Positions 7,332-16,655 of a stretch of 64,000 nucleotides of DNA are shown in pieces. This DNA comes from UBA4582 sp047629195 (GTDB lineage Bacteria; Pseudomonadota; Gammaproteobacteria; Pseudomonadales; Azotimanducaceae): positions 1 to 64,000 of the forward strand of contig JBLHWY010000010.1 in NCBI GenBank assembly GCA_047629195.1. The letters run 5' to 3'. Both the position numbers and the translations under genes were made by a program. The notes beneath the pieces were generated by a model, which searched no databases, was not told where the DNA came from, and worked only from the letters and a program-made list of their open reading frames with translations. Position 1 is the stretch's first letter; each line of letters opens with the position of its first letter.

Positions 7332-10082
7332 ATGGCATCTAAAACTACCCAGGTTACACCCGTTTCTGGACTACTCTCAAAGTTGAAGCAGGAGCTTCAG
7401 TCCTGCGCGCAGGTCGTCCCCGTTTTCAAGCAGGCACTGCTCGACAATAAGAGCTCTATCGAAAAGGGTTTTTATCAAGGCACGCCAGTTGAAGCACTTA
7501 TTATTGAACGCAGCACCCTAGTCTCAGGCGTTCTTAAACTTGCCTGGCAACAATTTGACTGGCAGGAAAGCCTGACCCGATGGCGTCCCGCGCGTATCGC
7601 TTTGCTTGCTGTTGGCGGGTTCGGCAGAAATGAATTACTTCCTCGGTCCGACATTGACCTGCTTATTCTATTAGAAAGAGACAACTACTCCGCAAACTCA
7701 GACAACATCCAACAGTTTTTAGCGCTATTGTGGGACGTTGGACTTGAAGTTGGCCACAGCGTTCGGTCAATTCAAGAGTGTCGAGTTCAAGCCGAATTAG
7801 ACGTCACAGTCGTGACCGCAATGTTGGAAGCACGCACACTGTGCGGAGACGAAGAATTGCGAGAGAAGATGCGAGAACGCATCAGTATTAAGAAAATTTG
7901 GCCTGCTAAAAAATTCTTTAAAGCGAAAGTCGCAGAACAGCACGAAAGACATCGCAAATCAGAATACACAGAGTATAGCTTGGAACCCGATGTAAAGAGT
8001 TCACCAGGCGGGCTCCGAGATATCCAAACGATCATGTGGATTGCTAACCGCCATTTTGGCGTGGAAAAGTTTAGCGATCTGGTCAAACAGAAAATACTGA
8101 CAGCAAGCGAACGTAAGCAGCTTTCAGAGAGCCAAAGTTTATTGTGGAAGATTCGCTGCGGGCTGCACATCCTTAGTGGCCGAGATGACAATAGATTGCT
8201 GTTCGAGTATCAGCGGGAACTTGCGACTATATTCGGCTACAAAGATAGCGACCAGTTAGCAGTTGAACAGTTCATGCAGGTCTATTACCGCTCTGCGATG
8301 GAGGTTCGTGCTAATAACGACCTGATCCTACAGTCTTTTGAAGAAGTCATTTTCGGTACCAACGAGAAAAAACGAATCGTGGTCATTAACGAACGATTCC
8401 AGCTTTGTAACAATTATATTGAGATCGTAGACCCAGCAGTTTTCAGAAAAACACCCTCAGCTTTGCTGGAGATGTTCGTCATCATGGGCAACAACCCTCG
8501 AATTGAAGGTGTCCGAGCATCGACGATTCGTCAAATTCGAACTAGCTTGCAGTATATCGACGAAGACTTTCGCAACAATCCCATCAATACAGCCATGTTT
8601 CTTGGATTACTCAGATCTGCTGAACACCTTTTTAGTCAACTTCGACGAATGGCTGACTACGGCATACTGAGTGCATATTTACCAGAATTTGGCCGCATTA
8701 TTGGACAAATGCAATTTGATCTGTTTCATGTTTACACCGTCGATGCACATACGCTTCAGGTGGTACGGAACATGCGAAGATTCCGCTATAAAAATCAGCA
8801 ACAGAAGTTTCCTATCGCAGCTCATATTCATCCTCGACTACCTAAGGTTGAATTGCTTTACATCGCTGGTTTGTACCATGATATCGCTAAGGGTCAAGGA
8901 GGCGACCATTCTGAACTGGGTATCGGCGTGGCTAAACAATTTTGCAAACGCCATGGCCTGGGTGATTGGGACACTAAGCTTGTCTGCTGGTTAGTAGAAA
9001 ATCATCTTACGATGTCTAGCACCGCACAAAGAAAAGACACTACCGATCCTGAAGTTATTCACGAATTTGCTGAACTTGTTCAAGATCAGGTCCACTTGGA
9101 TTATCTATACGCACTAACTGTGGCCGACATCAATGCGACCAATCCCACTCTTTGGAACAGCTGGAGAGCAAGCTTGATGCGACAGCTCTATGTCTCAACT
9201 AAACGCATGCTTCGCCACGGTATGGAAGCCTCAACAAGCCGCACAGAATTTGCCCAGGAAGCCAGAACACATGCAGTTGAGCGCCTCATTGAGCACGGAA
9301 TTACGAAGGAAACCGTAGACCAACTCTGGACCAAAATAGATTTGGATTACTTCATACGCGAATCCGTCGCTGACATTGTCTGGCACACAATCGCTATTGC
9401 TGAACATGATTTGTCAGAAGGGCCGTTAGTCATCATAAGAAACGATATTTCTTCTAGAATTACTGAAGGCGCGACCCACCTGTTTGTTTATGGCGATGAG
9501 AGCATTTCACCTTTTGCAGCTTCAGTCTCGGCCTTCGATAAACTCAGACTCAATGTGGTAGACGCGAGGATCGCGAACTCCGCTAATGGAGTCGTCTTCG
9601 ATAGTTTTGTCGTCTTAGAGGCTGACGGCAAAATGGTAGCGGAGGATTCAACGCGAGTCAGTGAAATCGAAAGTGTGCTCAAAAAATATTTGACTGACCA
9701 TAGCCAATTCAAAAAGAATTCAACTCGCAGAGCATCAAGAAGGCACAAGCAATTTAGTTTCAGGCCTGATGTCAGTTTGACCAATGAAGAGAACCAGAAT
9801 TATTCAGTTCTGGAGGTTGTTACGCCAGATAGACCTGGTCTTCTATCAATCATCGCTCAGATATTCCTCGACCTTGATATTGAGTTACAAAGTGCAAAGA
9901 TCACAACCCTCGGTGAGCGTGTTGAGGATCTTTTTTATATTACCGATACCCATGGTCAACCCGTAAAAGATCCTAAGCTGACCGAGGCACTCATCAGCAG
10001 AATCGAAAACGAGCTCGACAATTTTGTGCAGAAGGCGTCTGAAACCCTTCCAGCGGCAAGAAAATCGAAACAAGCTGGATAA
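7332..10082 (+). CDS. glnD: Bifunctional uridylyltransferase/uridylyl-removing enzyme (PII signal sensor)
   Basis: Central nitrogen sensor that uridylylates the PII proteins when glutamine is low and removes UMP when glutamine is high. Domains in order: nucleotidyltransferase with GGFGRNEL (95-102) and SDID (106-109); linker helices; an HD hydrolase domain with the HD pair at about residue 515; two C-terminal ACT domains (about 700-780 and 822-900, the second with PDRPGLLS) that sense glutamine. At 916 residues it has full family length. Position between map and dapD is as in Pseudomonas. Confidence 0.97.
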   Translation: MASKTTQVTPVSGLLSKLKQELQSCAQVVPVFKQALLDNKSSIEKGFYQGTPVEALIIERSTLVSGVLKLAWQQFDWQESLTRWRPARIALLAVGGFGRNELLPRSDIDLLILLERDNYSANSDNIQQFLALLWDVGLEVGHSVRSIQECRVQAELDVTVVTAMLEARTLCGDEELREKMRERISIKKIWPAKKFFKAKVAEQHERHRKSEYTEYSLEPDVKSSPGGLRDIQTIMWIANRHFGVEKFSDLVKQKILTASERKQLSESQSLLWKIRCGLHILSGRDDNRLLFEYQRELATIFGYKDSDQLAVEQFMQVYYRSAMEVRANNDLILQSFEEVIFGTNEKKRIVVINERFQLCNNYIEIVDPAVFRKTPSALLEMFVIMGNNPRIEGVRASTIRQIRTSLQYIDEDFRNNPINTAMFLGLLRSAEHLFSQLRRMADYGILSAYLPEFGRIIGQMQFDLFHVYTVDAHTLQVVRNMRRFRYKNQQQKFPIAAHIHPRLPKVELLYIAGLYHDIAKGQGGDHSELGIGVAKQFCKRHGLGDWDTKLVCWLVENHLTMSSTAQRKDTTDPEVIHEFAELVQDQVHLDYLYALTVADINATNPTLWNSWRASLMRQLYVSTKRMLRHGMEASTSRTEFAQEARTHAVERLIEHGITKETVDQLWTKIDLDYFIRESVADIVWHTIAIAEHDLSEGPLVIIRNDISSRITEGATHLFVYGDESISPFAASVSAFDKLRLNVVDARIANSANGVVFDSFVVLEADGKMVAEDSTRVSEIESVLKKYLTDHSQFKKNSTRRASRRHKQFSFRPDVSLTNEENQNYSVLEVVTPDRPGLLSIIAQIFLDLDIELQSAKITTLGERVEDLFYITDTHGQPVKDPKLTEALISRIENELDNFVQKASETLPAARKSKQAG

Positions 10083-10200
10083 ATGAAAGATCTCGAGCAG
10101 TAGAGACAAAATATCACCTCGCACTATTTTCTAACCTCGAAAATCGAGATAATAGCGCTTTCGCAGCGACTTTCGCTGCTAACTCCCTGAAGTATATTCC

Positions 10201-10226
10201 AGGTTTACACATAAGGTTTACACATG
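10201..10226 (+). repeat. 13-bp tandem duplication covering the dapD ribosome-binding site and start
   Basis: Two consecutive 13-base units (10201-10213 and 10214-10226) differ only in the last base; the second contains the weak AAGG ribosome-binding site and ends with the dapD ATG. The first copy therefore presents a second Shine-Dalgarno-like AGG upstream but ends in ATA instead of ATG. Confidence 0.8.
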
Positions 10227-11255
10227 ACATCGTCCGAATTCACCAGCCTTGCCTTCGGTATTGGCACTAAGAACAGCCAATCTGAATGGCTAGAAGTTTT
10301 CTACCCGATTCCGGTTTTTCATCCTCAGACGGAGCTTCTCGACAACATTAAGTCCGTTACCGGTTATTCAGGTGGTAATAAAGCTATAGAGCTTGACGCT
10401 GCTACATTGACCACCCTCGCCGAAGCAATATCTGATAAAGCACAATCAAGCCTCGTCCGGCGATTGACTAAATCAAGCCAACCAATGGTTTTGATGATGA
10501 TGGAAACGGATAGCGAAATCACCTCCACACCTGAGGCGTATCTCAAACTACATCTACTTTCATATCGATATGTGAAGCCCAATGAACAAAACCTGCAGGG
10601 TATCTTTGCCAAACTGCCTAACGTTGCCTGGACCAGCGATGGTGCAATCGATCCTAACGAACTAGAAGACGCGATATTAAATGCACGTATAGAGGGCAGA
10701 CATCTAGAAGTTGCATCAATTGACAAGTTTCCAAAGCTGACCAATTACGTTTTGCCTACGGGTGTTCGGATCGCGCATGCCGCCAGAGTCAGATTAGGCG
10801 CATACCTGGGTGAAGGCACCACGGTTATGCACGAAGGGTTCGTCAATTTCAACGCTGGCTCGATTGGACCCAATATGATTGAAGGCCGACTGTCTCAGGG
10901 TGTATTGATGCGAGAAGGTAGTGACCTAGGCGGTGGCGCAAGTACTATGGGTACGCTATCAGGTGGTGGCGAAATGGTGCTAACCATCGGCAAAGATTGC
11001 CTAATTGGTGCAAATGCGGGCGCAGGCATACCTCTTGGTGACAGATGTACCATTGAAGCCGGGACTTATATCACCGCTGGCACACTTGTACAGGTATTCG
11101 ATGAAAACAAGAATTTGGTCAAACTTGTGAAAGCGAGAGAGCTCGCTGGTCAGTCCGATATGTTGTTCATTCGACATTCGCAAACCGGCGCTATTGAGTG
11201 TCGCACTAACCTAAAAGCCATCACCCTAAATGACGCGCTACATGACCATAACTAA
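10224..11255 (+). CDS. dapD: Tetrahydrodipicolinate N-succinyltransferase (long form)
   Basis: Lysine/diaminopimelate pathway enzyme transferring succinyl from succinyl-CoA to tetrahydrodipicolinate. The C-terminal half (about residues 180-280) has the left-handed beta-helix hexapeptide pattern (GAYLGEG, NFNAGSIG, GGGASTMG, LIGANAGAGIPLGD). At 343 residues it belongs to the longer Pseudomonas-type form rather than the 274-residue E. coli type. It overlaps dapE, the step two later in the same pathway. Confidence 0.95.
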   Translation: MTSSEFTSLAFGIGTKNSQSEWLEVFYPIPVFHPQTELLDNIKSVTGYSGGNKAIELDAATLTTLAEAISDKAQSSLVRRLTKSSQPMVLMMMETDSEITSTPEAYLKLHLLSYRYVKPNEQNLQGIFAKLPNVAWTSDGAIDPNELEDAILNARIEGRHLEVASIDKFPKLTNYVLPTGVRIAHAARVRLGAYLGEGTTVMHEGFVNFNAGSIGPNMIEGRLSQGVLMREGSDLGGGASTMGTLSGGGEMVLTIGKDCLIGANAGAGIPLGDRCTIEAGTYITAGTLVQVFDENKNLVKLVKARELAGQSDMLFIRHSQTGAIECRTNLKAITLNDALHDHN

Positions 11256-12447
11256 AGAAAAAAACGAAGCAAGGTTACCGGAAGCAGAACTAGACAGGGA
11301 AACATTGGAGCTTGCGGCCACGTTAATTAGGGCGAAATCGATTTCGCCCGAAGACGCCGGCTGTCAGCAGTTGATTGCTGAATACCTCATTGATCTTGGT
11401 TTCGAAATCGAACACTTGAGATTTGATGATGTCGACAATCTGTGGGCTGTTCGCAACGGCGATTCAACTCGTGATGGCGAATCAACTGGGGCCCCCCTAT
11501 TTGTTTTCGCCGGTCATACGGACGTTGTTCCAACCGGCCCCATCGAGGATTGGGATAACGACCCTTTCTGCGCGCAAGTATTCGACGGCGTGCTGCATGG
11601 GCGTGGCGCCGCCGATATGAAAGGCTCTCTTGCTTCAATGTTAACAGCCACTAAACGGTTTCTTTCAGAGACGCCTAATCACAAGGGCAACATTGGGTTT
11701 CTAATCACCAGTGACGAAGAAGACAAGGCAATTAATGGCACAAAAAAAGTCATGGCGCTGCTCAAATCTCGTGGCACAAACATCGCATGGTGTCTTGTTG
11801 GGGAACCTTCGAGTAGCTCGCAACTCGGTGATGTTGTCCGAACGGGCAGGCGGGGCTCATTAAACGCAAAATTAGTTGTAAAAGGAATACAAGGGCACGT
11901 TGCTTATCCCGCCAAAGCAAAGAACCCGATCCACCTCAGCATGGCGGCATTGGCGGATCTAGTGTCTGCACGCTGGGATGATGGCAACGAGTTTTTTCCA
12001 CCTACGACGATGCAAATTTCGAATATTCACGGGGGCACAGGCGTTAACAATGTCATACCCGGAGAGATGGTAGCGGACTTTAATTTCAGGTTTTCAACCG
12101 AGTCGACTACCAAAAACTTGAAAAGCAGAACAGAGAAAATCATTCAAAAGCATGGCCTAGATTTTGAAATTGAATGGTCGCTGTCGGGAAACCCGTTTTT
12201 AACTGAAGGTGGAGAATTAATCCCAGCGGTACAGCAAGCAATCAGAGAATGTTGTGATATCGAAACGGAGTTGTCGACTTCGGGAGGCACCTCTGATGGA
12301 CGCTTTATCGCACCGACAGGTACTCAAGTTGTTGAACTCGGCCCAAAGAACGCAACTATTCATAAAGTGAATGAATGCGTGGAAGTAGATGACCTATATA
12401 ATCTCTCTCGTCTTTACAGCAATGTCATGACTCGGTTACTGACTTGA
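11230..12447 (+). CDS. dapE: Succinyl-diaminopimelate desuccinylase
   Basis: Dizinc M20-family hydrolase that frees L,L-diaminopimelate from its N-succinyl form. Metal and catalytic motifs: FAGHTDVVPTG, GRGAADMKG (bridging Asp), SDEEDKAINGT (catalytic Glu pair), GEPSSS and TSGGTSDGRF near the end. The start overlaps dapD by 26 bases; an alternative ATG at 11242 gives 401 residues and a 14-base overlap. Neither has a strong ribosome-binding site, so translational coupling to dapD is likely. Confidence 0.95.
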   Translation: MTRYMTITKEKNEARLPEAELDRETLELAATLIRAKSISPEDAGCQQLIAEYLIDLGFEIEHLRFDDVDNLWAVRNGDSTRDGESTGAPLFVFAGHTDVVPTGPIEDWDNDPFCAQVFDGVLHGRGAADMKGSLASMLTATKRFLSETPNHKGNIGFLITSDEEDKAINGTKKVMALLKSRGTNIAWCLVGEPSSSSQLGDVVRTGRRGSLNAKLVVKGIQGHVAYPAKAKNPIHLSMAALADLVSARWDDGNEFFPPTTMQISNIHGGTGVNNVIPGEMVADFNFRFSTESTTKNLKSRTEKIIQKHGLDFEIEWSLSGNPFLTEGGELIPAVQQAIRECCDIETELSTSGGTSDGRFIAPTGTQVVELGPKNATIHKVNECVEVDDLYNLSRLYSNVMTRLLT

Positions 12448-12866
12448 ACACTTCAGACCTGCAAGAAGCAGGAGAAATCAGAGACGGCAGATACCCGGAT
12501 ATCGAAATTTACATGCAGCGGGTTGAACCCCCGGCGCTAATTGAGTGGCTGAAATCCAAGCTGCAAGTTACTAACAGGCAAGAGAAAGGTAAAAGCATTG
12601 TCTTGACCCTGGGCGCAAAAAACCTCGAAGCGCCCCCGGTGACCTGCACAATTGTGCCTGACGCGGTAAAAGGACACTTTACTTCTGTTTGGATCACGCC
12701 CAACGAAACGAAATGGTTAACTGATCAGGACTTTGCACGGGATGCATTTGAGCACTTTCAACTAGAAACCCGGTGCAGCACAGGTTCTTGGGATGGCAAT
12801 GACGAACAAGGGTGGCTGCGGCTCACCCAAAACGGTGAATCAATCGTTAACTGGCTTGCTGATTGA
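12444..12866 (+). CDS. Conserved small protein of unknown function
   Basis: A 140-residue soluble protein that I do not recognise. It begins with TTG at 12444, sharing the four bases TTGA with the dapE stop, so it is coupled to dapE translation, and its own stop is 10 bases before gspN. Composition is ordinary, slightly acidic and tryptophan-rich (six Trp), with no signal peptide, membrane segment, Cys cluster or known motif. The tight coupling supports it being real; its function is not indicated by the sequence. Confidence 0.75.
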   Translation: MNTSDLQEAGEIRDGRYPDIEIYMQRVEPPALIEWLKSKLQVTNRQEKGKSIVLTLGAKNLEAPPVTCTIVPDAVKGHFTSVWITPNETKWLTDQDFARDAFEHFQLETRCSTGSWDGNDEQGWLRLTQNGESIVNWLAD

Positions 12867-12876
12867 GTAATCTGTT

Positions 12877-13656
12877 ATGAAACGAATTCTGTTATACGCC
12901 AGCGCGGGCCTATTTGCCTTCCTGGGATTTATCATTGTGTTCGCACCGGCGAGCCTCTTGTACACAACTGTGGCGACTGAGCTCAACAAAATAGTGCCTG
13001 AACTCCAACTTGTTTCTATGTCCAAAACAGTCTGGAGCGGTGGCGCCTTACTTCGCTATCGCAACTTTCCAGAATCAGAACTCACCTGGCACCTGGCCCC
13101 AACTCCACTAGTCACAGCGAATGTTTTCACCGACATCAGGTTAAAGGGCGATGGGCACGAACTACAAACTCATCTGCAGCTAAACAATGCTGCAACGCTA
13201 CTCGATGCACTAGAAGGCACTATTGGAAGCAGTTTTATAAACCAGGAAAGTCAGAACTTGGGACTAACATTTACCGGTGAACTAGCCTTACAGAACATCA
13301 ACCTTTCTGCGGACAGACGCTGGTTAACAAGCATTACCGGCAATCTCCACTGGACCGGAGGGAAAATTCACTACGAGCCAGCTTCTCCAGCCGGCGGATT
13401 TGGTAACACACCCGGGCAGATATTTGAACTTCCAGCGCTTGATGGTGCCTTAAGTCTAGATGGCAAGGTGCTTGTTCTTGAGATCATTTATCAAGGCATG
13501 AGTCTCGCTTTAGTTAGGTTAAAGCCGGATGGCTGGGCGGAAATCAGCGTAAAAGCAAGATTGTTCGACCTGGCAAATGTGCCTTGGCCAGCAGGTTCTA
13601 GCCTGGATGAAACTGTTCTCAAATTAGAAGAACAATTATTCAGGGGAAGAAGTTGA
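12877..13656 (+). CDS. gspN: Type II secretion system protein N
   Basis: Inner-membrane accessory of the type II secretion system, with one N-terminal membrane helix (residues about 4-28) followed by a periplasmic beta-rich domain. Family traits include the early VWSGGA and the segment LTSITGNLHWTGGKI. Length 259 matches GspN (about 250). It is followed by gspC and gspD, which supports the assignment; in many species gspN sits at the other end of the gsp operon. Confidence 0.85.
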   Translation: MKRILLYASAGLFAFLGFIIVFAPASLLYTTVATELNKIVPELQLVSMSKTVWSGGALLRYRNFPESELTWHLAPTPLVTANVFTDIRLKGDGHELQTHLQLNNAATLLDALEGTIGSSFINQESQNLGLTFTGELALQNINLSADRRWLTSITGNLHWTGGKIHYEPASPAGGFGNTPGQIFELPALDGALSLDGKVLVLEIIYQGMSLALVRLKPDGWAEISVKARLFDLANVPWPAGSSLDETVLKLEEQLFRGRS

Positions 13657-13716
13657 AAATTTCACCCACGACCCATTACCTGCTAAGGTAACTGCCTCAA
13701 AAATCAGGAGTTTTTC

Positions 13717-14694
13717 TTGGATTCACTCATTAACATGTTTCAACGACACAATCGCACACTCGCGACCATTGTGAGCGTTGTGATTGTCATTTTGATGAGT
13801 TTATCTGTCGCTAATACCGTATTGTTTTTCCTTGAAAGCACGAGCGGGCAAGGCGCGATCAATCTGGGAGCCTCAGAAGCAAACAAACGCAATAATAATC
13901 GCTCACAGCGAATCGATGCAGGGGTTGACTCAGGTAACAATATTGCCTCGTTGAACCTATTTGGGGAACAGGCAGTACAGGCAGCAACGGTCGCAGTTGA
14001 TGCGCCAGAAACGAAACTCAACTTGGAGTTACAGGGCGTATTCAATGCCGATGTTGCAGAAGATTCTACGGCTATCGTCGCTGAGCTTAACAAGAATGGA
14101 GAGCTATATCGGATTGGCGACCGCCTTCCAGGCAACGCAATTCTTGATTCAGTGTTCGCAGATCACATCCTCATCCGACGGGGGGCAAAGTTAGAGAAAC
14201 TTCTGTTTTCTGATAGTAAAATTAGGCAGCAATTCACGAGGACATCATCCAATAGCGCAACCGCTCAAAACCAACCATTGGCACAAAATAGCCCCACCAC
14301 AAGGTTACAACAAATCAGGGAGAGAATTGCAGAGAAAAAACAATCTGCCCTATCAAACCCCCAGAACCAACCCCGATCAAAGATTCGGGAATATGTTTCA
14401 GCGTTACAGAAAAGAATATCTGCTGACCCTGCTGGATTACTCACCGAACTTGGCGTTAGCGCCGTTGAAAGTGGCTCAAATAAAGGTTACCGAATTGGCA
14501 ACGAAGCATCACAGCAAGCCCTGGCACAAGCGGGCCTGCAGTCGGGCGATGTGGTTTTGTCTGTCAACGGACAACCGGTAGGAAACGTCATAAATGACCA
14601 AAATTTGATAAATCAGGCAATGAACTCACCCAGAGTCCGAGTAGAAGTTCAAAGAGACGAAAGACGATTTTTTGTGACTGTACCGACACAGTAA
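13717..14694 (+). CDS. gspC: Type II secretion system protein C
   Basis: Inner-membrane protein that bridges the assembly platform to the secretin. It starts with TTG at 13717, six bases after CAGGAG. A membrane helix covers about residues 12-36, followed by a disordered linker, the homology region (LNLELQGVF through RIGDRLPG to the LLF strand, about 105-165), a Gln-rich linker, and a C-terminal PDZ domain (GLQSGDVVLSVNGQPV, about 235-325). 325 residues, typical of the PDZ-containing type. Confidence 0.93.
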   Translation: MDSLINMFQRHNRTLATIVSVVIVILMSLSVANTVLFFLESTSGQGAINLGASEANKRNNNRSQRIDAGVDSGNNIASLNLFGEQAVQAATVAVDAPETKLNLELQGVFNADVAEDSTAIVAELNKNGELYRIGDRLPGNAILDSVFADHILIRRGAKLEKLLFSDSKIRQQFTRTSSNSATAQNQPLAQNSPTTRLQQIRERIAEKKQSALSNPQNQPRSKIREYVSALQKRISADPAGLLTELGVSAVESGSNKGYRIGNEASQQALAQAGLQSGDVVLSVNGQPVGNVINDQNLINQAMNSPRVRVEVQRDERRFFVTVPTQ

Positions 14695-14735
14695 CCGTGT
14701 GTTCATAACAATATAAAAAAGGCTTCATTTTAGAT

Positions 14736-16655
14736 ATGCATTTAGTTTTTTTCTCCATCCTAGCTTCACTCAAAAAGTTCAAACGAGCAACATTGACTTG
14801 CCTGTTGGTTACTGCTTTTACTGGCTCAATAAACGCATATGCTGAATCTTATGCAGGTACTCTAAATCTAAAAAATGCCGATATTCGCGAAGTTGTGACA
14901 CAGATATCAGCCATTACTGGTAAAAGTTTCATCATTGACCCCAGGGTCAAAGGAAACGTGACAGTTGTTTCGAATACCAAAATGGATGCAGACACAACCT
15001 ATGAGTTGTTTCTCAGCATATTGCGCGTGCACGGCTATGCTGCGGTACCGTCTGGTAACGTCATACGAATCGTTCAACAGGTCCTCGCCAAGCAAAGTGG
15101 CAACCCAGATGATTTCAGCGCCAACATTTCAGGTGAAGAACTAGTCACTCAGGTGATTTCGGTCAGGAACACGGAATCGACTGAGCTAGTCAAAATTCTG
15201 CGTCCACTGATTCCGCAGTATGGTCATATTGCTGGCTTAAGCTCGCCTAACGCTCTGATCATCAGTGATCATGCCAGCAACATTGCACGTCTAGCAGAAA
15301 TAGTGAACAGAATTGATGTTGCTGAAAGTTCGACAACAGAAGTTGTTCAGCTAAAGGAGTCCTGGGTTGAAGACATCGTTGCACTGTTAGAACAACTCGC
15401 ACCAGAGCAAATAGGCAAAAGCGCCAAAGGTCCAAATAAAGTGACGCTAGTTGCCAGCGAGCGAACTAATTCTATTGTCATAAGGGGTGATCCCAGCAGC
15501 ATCCGAAAAGTTGTCGCCCTCATCGAACAATTAGATATACCCGCAAACAGAGCAGGAACTATTCAGGTTATCAGGCTAGCACATTCCGATGCAGCTGAAC
15601 TCGCCACTATTCTGAAGGAACTGGTGGCGCAGAACAGCAAGGGCGACAAGACTGGTCAAGACATAGAGACCAGCATTCAAGCAGATGAGGGGCTTAATGC
15701 TTTGGTTATTAAGGCTGACCCTACGGCTATGGCAGAGTTAAGAGAAATCATTGCTAAACTCGACGTCAGAAGATTGCAGGTATTGATTGAGGCCGTGATT
15801 GTTGAGGTCACAACAGACTTTACACGTGCCCTTGGTTCAGAGGTTGCGGTATTTGATGGCGATTCAAAGGTGCCACTTCTTTCAACAGCGAGAAGTAGCG
15901 GTACCCTTGGAGGAATTTTGACCGCTATTGCAAGTGGTGCACCACCAGTACCTAATATTACTTCAAATGTTTTAGCAGCCGGGTCATTTGATGAGACTGG
16001 TTCAGGTTCAGGTTTTGCATTACTCATCAGCGCACTGGCGTCAAACGATGATGTTAACCTACTCTCAACGCCAAGCATTACCACCATGGACAACGAAGAA
16101 GCGAAGATCGTTGTCGGACAGAATGTGCCCTTTCGGACTGGTTCCACAAATGCGGGCAATAATGGCTTAAATAACCCATTTACGACTATTCAACGACAAG
16201 ATGTCGGTCTCACACTACAGGTCACACCCCACATTCATGACGGCAGCTTGATCCGGCTGGAAATCTCTCAGGAAGTTTCCGAAGTTTTACCTTCAAGTAT
16301 CGGTGCAGAAGCTGCGGCTGACTTAATAACTTCAAAGAGCACCATTGAAACCACTGTGCTCGCGGACAACAATGAAATTATCATCCTTGGTGGTCTGATC
16401 CGAAACAAAATAACATCCAACGAATCCAAGGTGCCTATTTTAGGCAACATCCCTATTCTTGGCCACTTGTTCAAGAGCTCAAGTAAGAAAAATGAAAAGC
16501 AGAACCTGATGATATTTTTACGGCCCACCGTACTCGACAGTATTGAAAAAGTAAAAGAAGTCACCGAGAGAAAATATTCTGGTGTCTGGGAAGTTGAAAT
16601 TGAGGGCACCGAACCTCGAGGAACTCTCTCAGATCTCTTCGATGGCAAACGCTAA
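14736..16655 (+). CDS. gspD: Type II secretion system secretin
   Basis: Outer-membrane ring that forms the exit channel. After a basic signal peptide ending near residue 36 come the N0 domain (LNLKNADIREVV), N1-N3 modules (ISVRNTEST, VVQLKESW, VIRLAHSD), and the secretin domain with VNLLSTPSITT, VGQNVPFRTGS and DVGLTLQVTPHI; the S-domain-like tail is short. At 639 residues it is in the usual range. The core genes gspE-M are not in this window, so the rest of the apparatus is encoded elsewhere. Confidence 0.96.
   Translation: MHLVFFSILASLKKFKRATLTCLLVTAFTGSINAYAESYAGTLNLKNADIREVVTQISAITGKSFIIDPRVKGNVTVVSNTKMDADTTYELFLSILRVHGYAAVPSGNVIRIVQQVLAKQSGNPDDFSANISGEELVTQVISVRNTESTELVKILRPLIPQYGHIAGLSSPNALIISDHASNIARLAEIVNRIDVAESSTTEVVQLKESWVEDIVALLEQLAPEQIGKSAKGPNKVTLVASERTNSIVIRGDPSSIRKVVALIEQLDIPANRAGTIQVIRLAHSDAAELATILKELVAQNSKGDKTGQDIETSIQADEGLNALVIKADPTAMAELREIIAKLDVRRLQVLIEAVIVEVTTDFTRALGSEVAVFDGDSKVPLLSTARSSGTLGGILTAIASGAPPVPNITSNVLAAGSFDETGSGSGFALLISALASNDDVNLLSTPSITTMDNEEAKIVVGQNVPFRTGSTNAGNNGLNNPFTTIQRQDVGLTLQVTPHIHDGSLIRLEISQEVSEVLPSSIGAEAAADLITSKSTIETTVLADNNEIIILGGLIRNKITSNESKVPILGNIPILGHLFKSSSKKNEKQNLMIFLRPTVLDSIEKVKEVTERKYSGVWEVEIEGTEPRGTLSDLFDGKR

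Noticed and set aside
8671..8994. Plus-strand frame of 107 residues within glnD
   Set aside because: Out-of-frame shadow of the intact glnD coding sequence.
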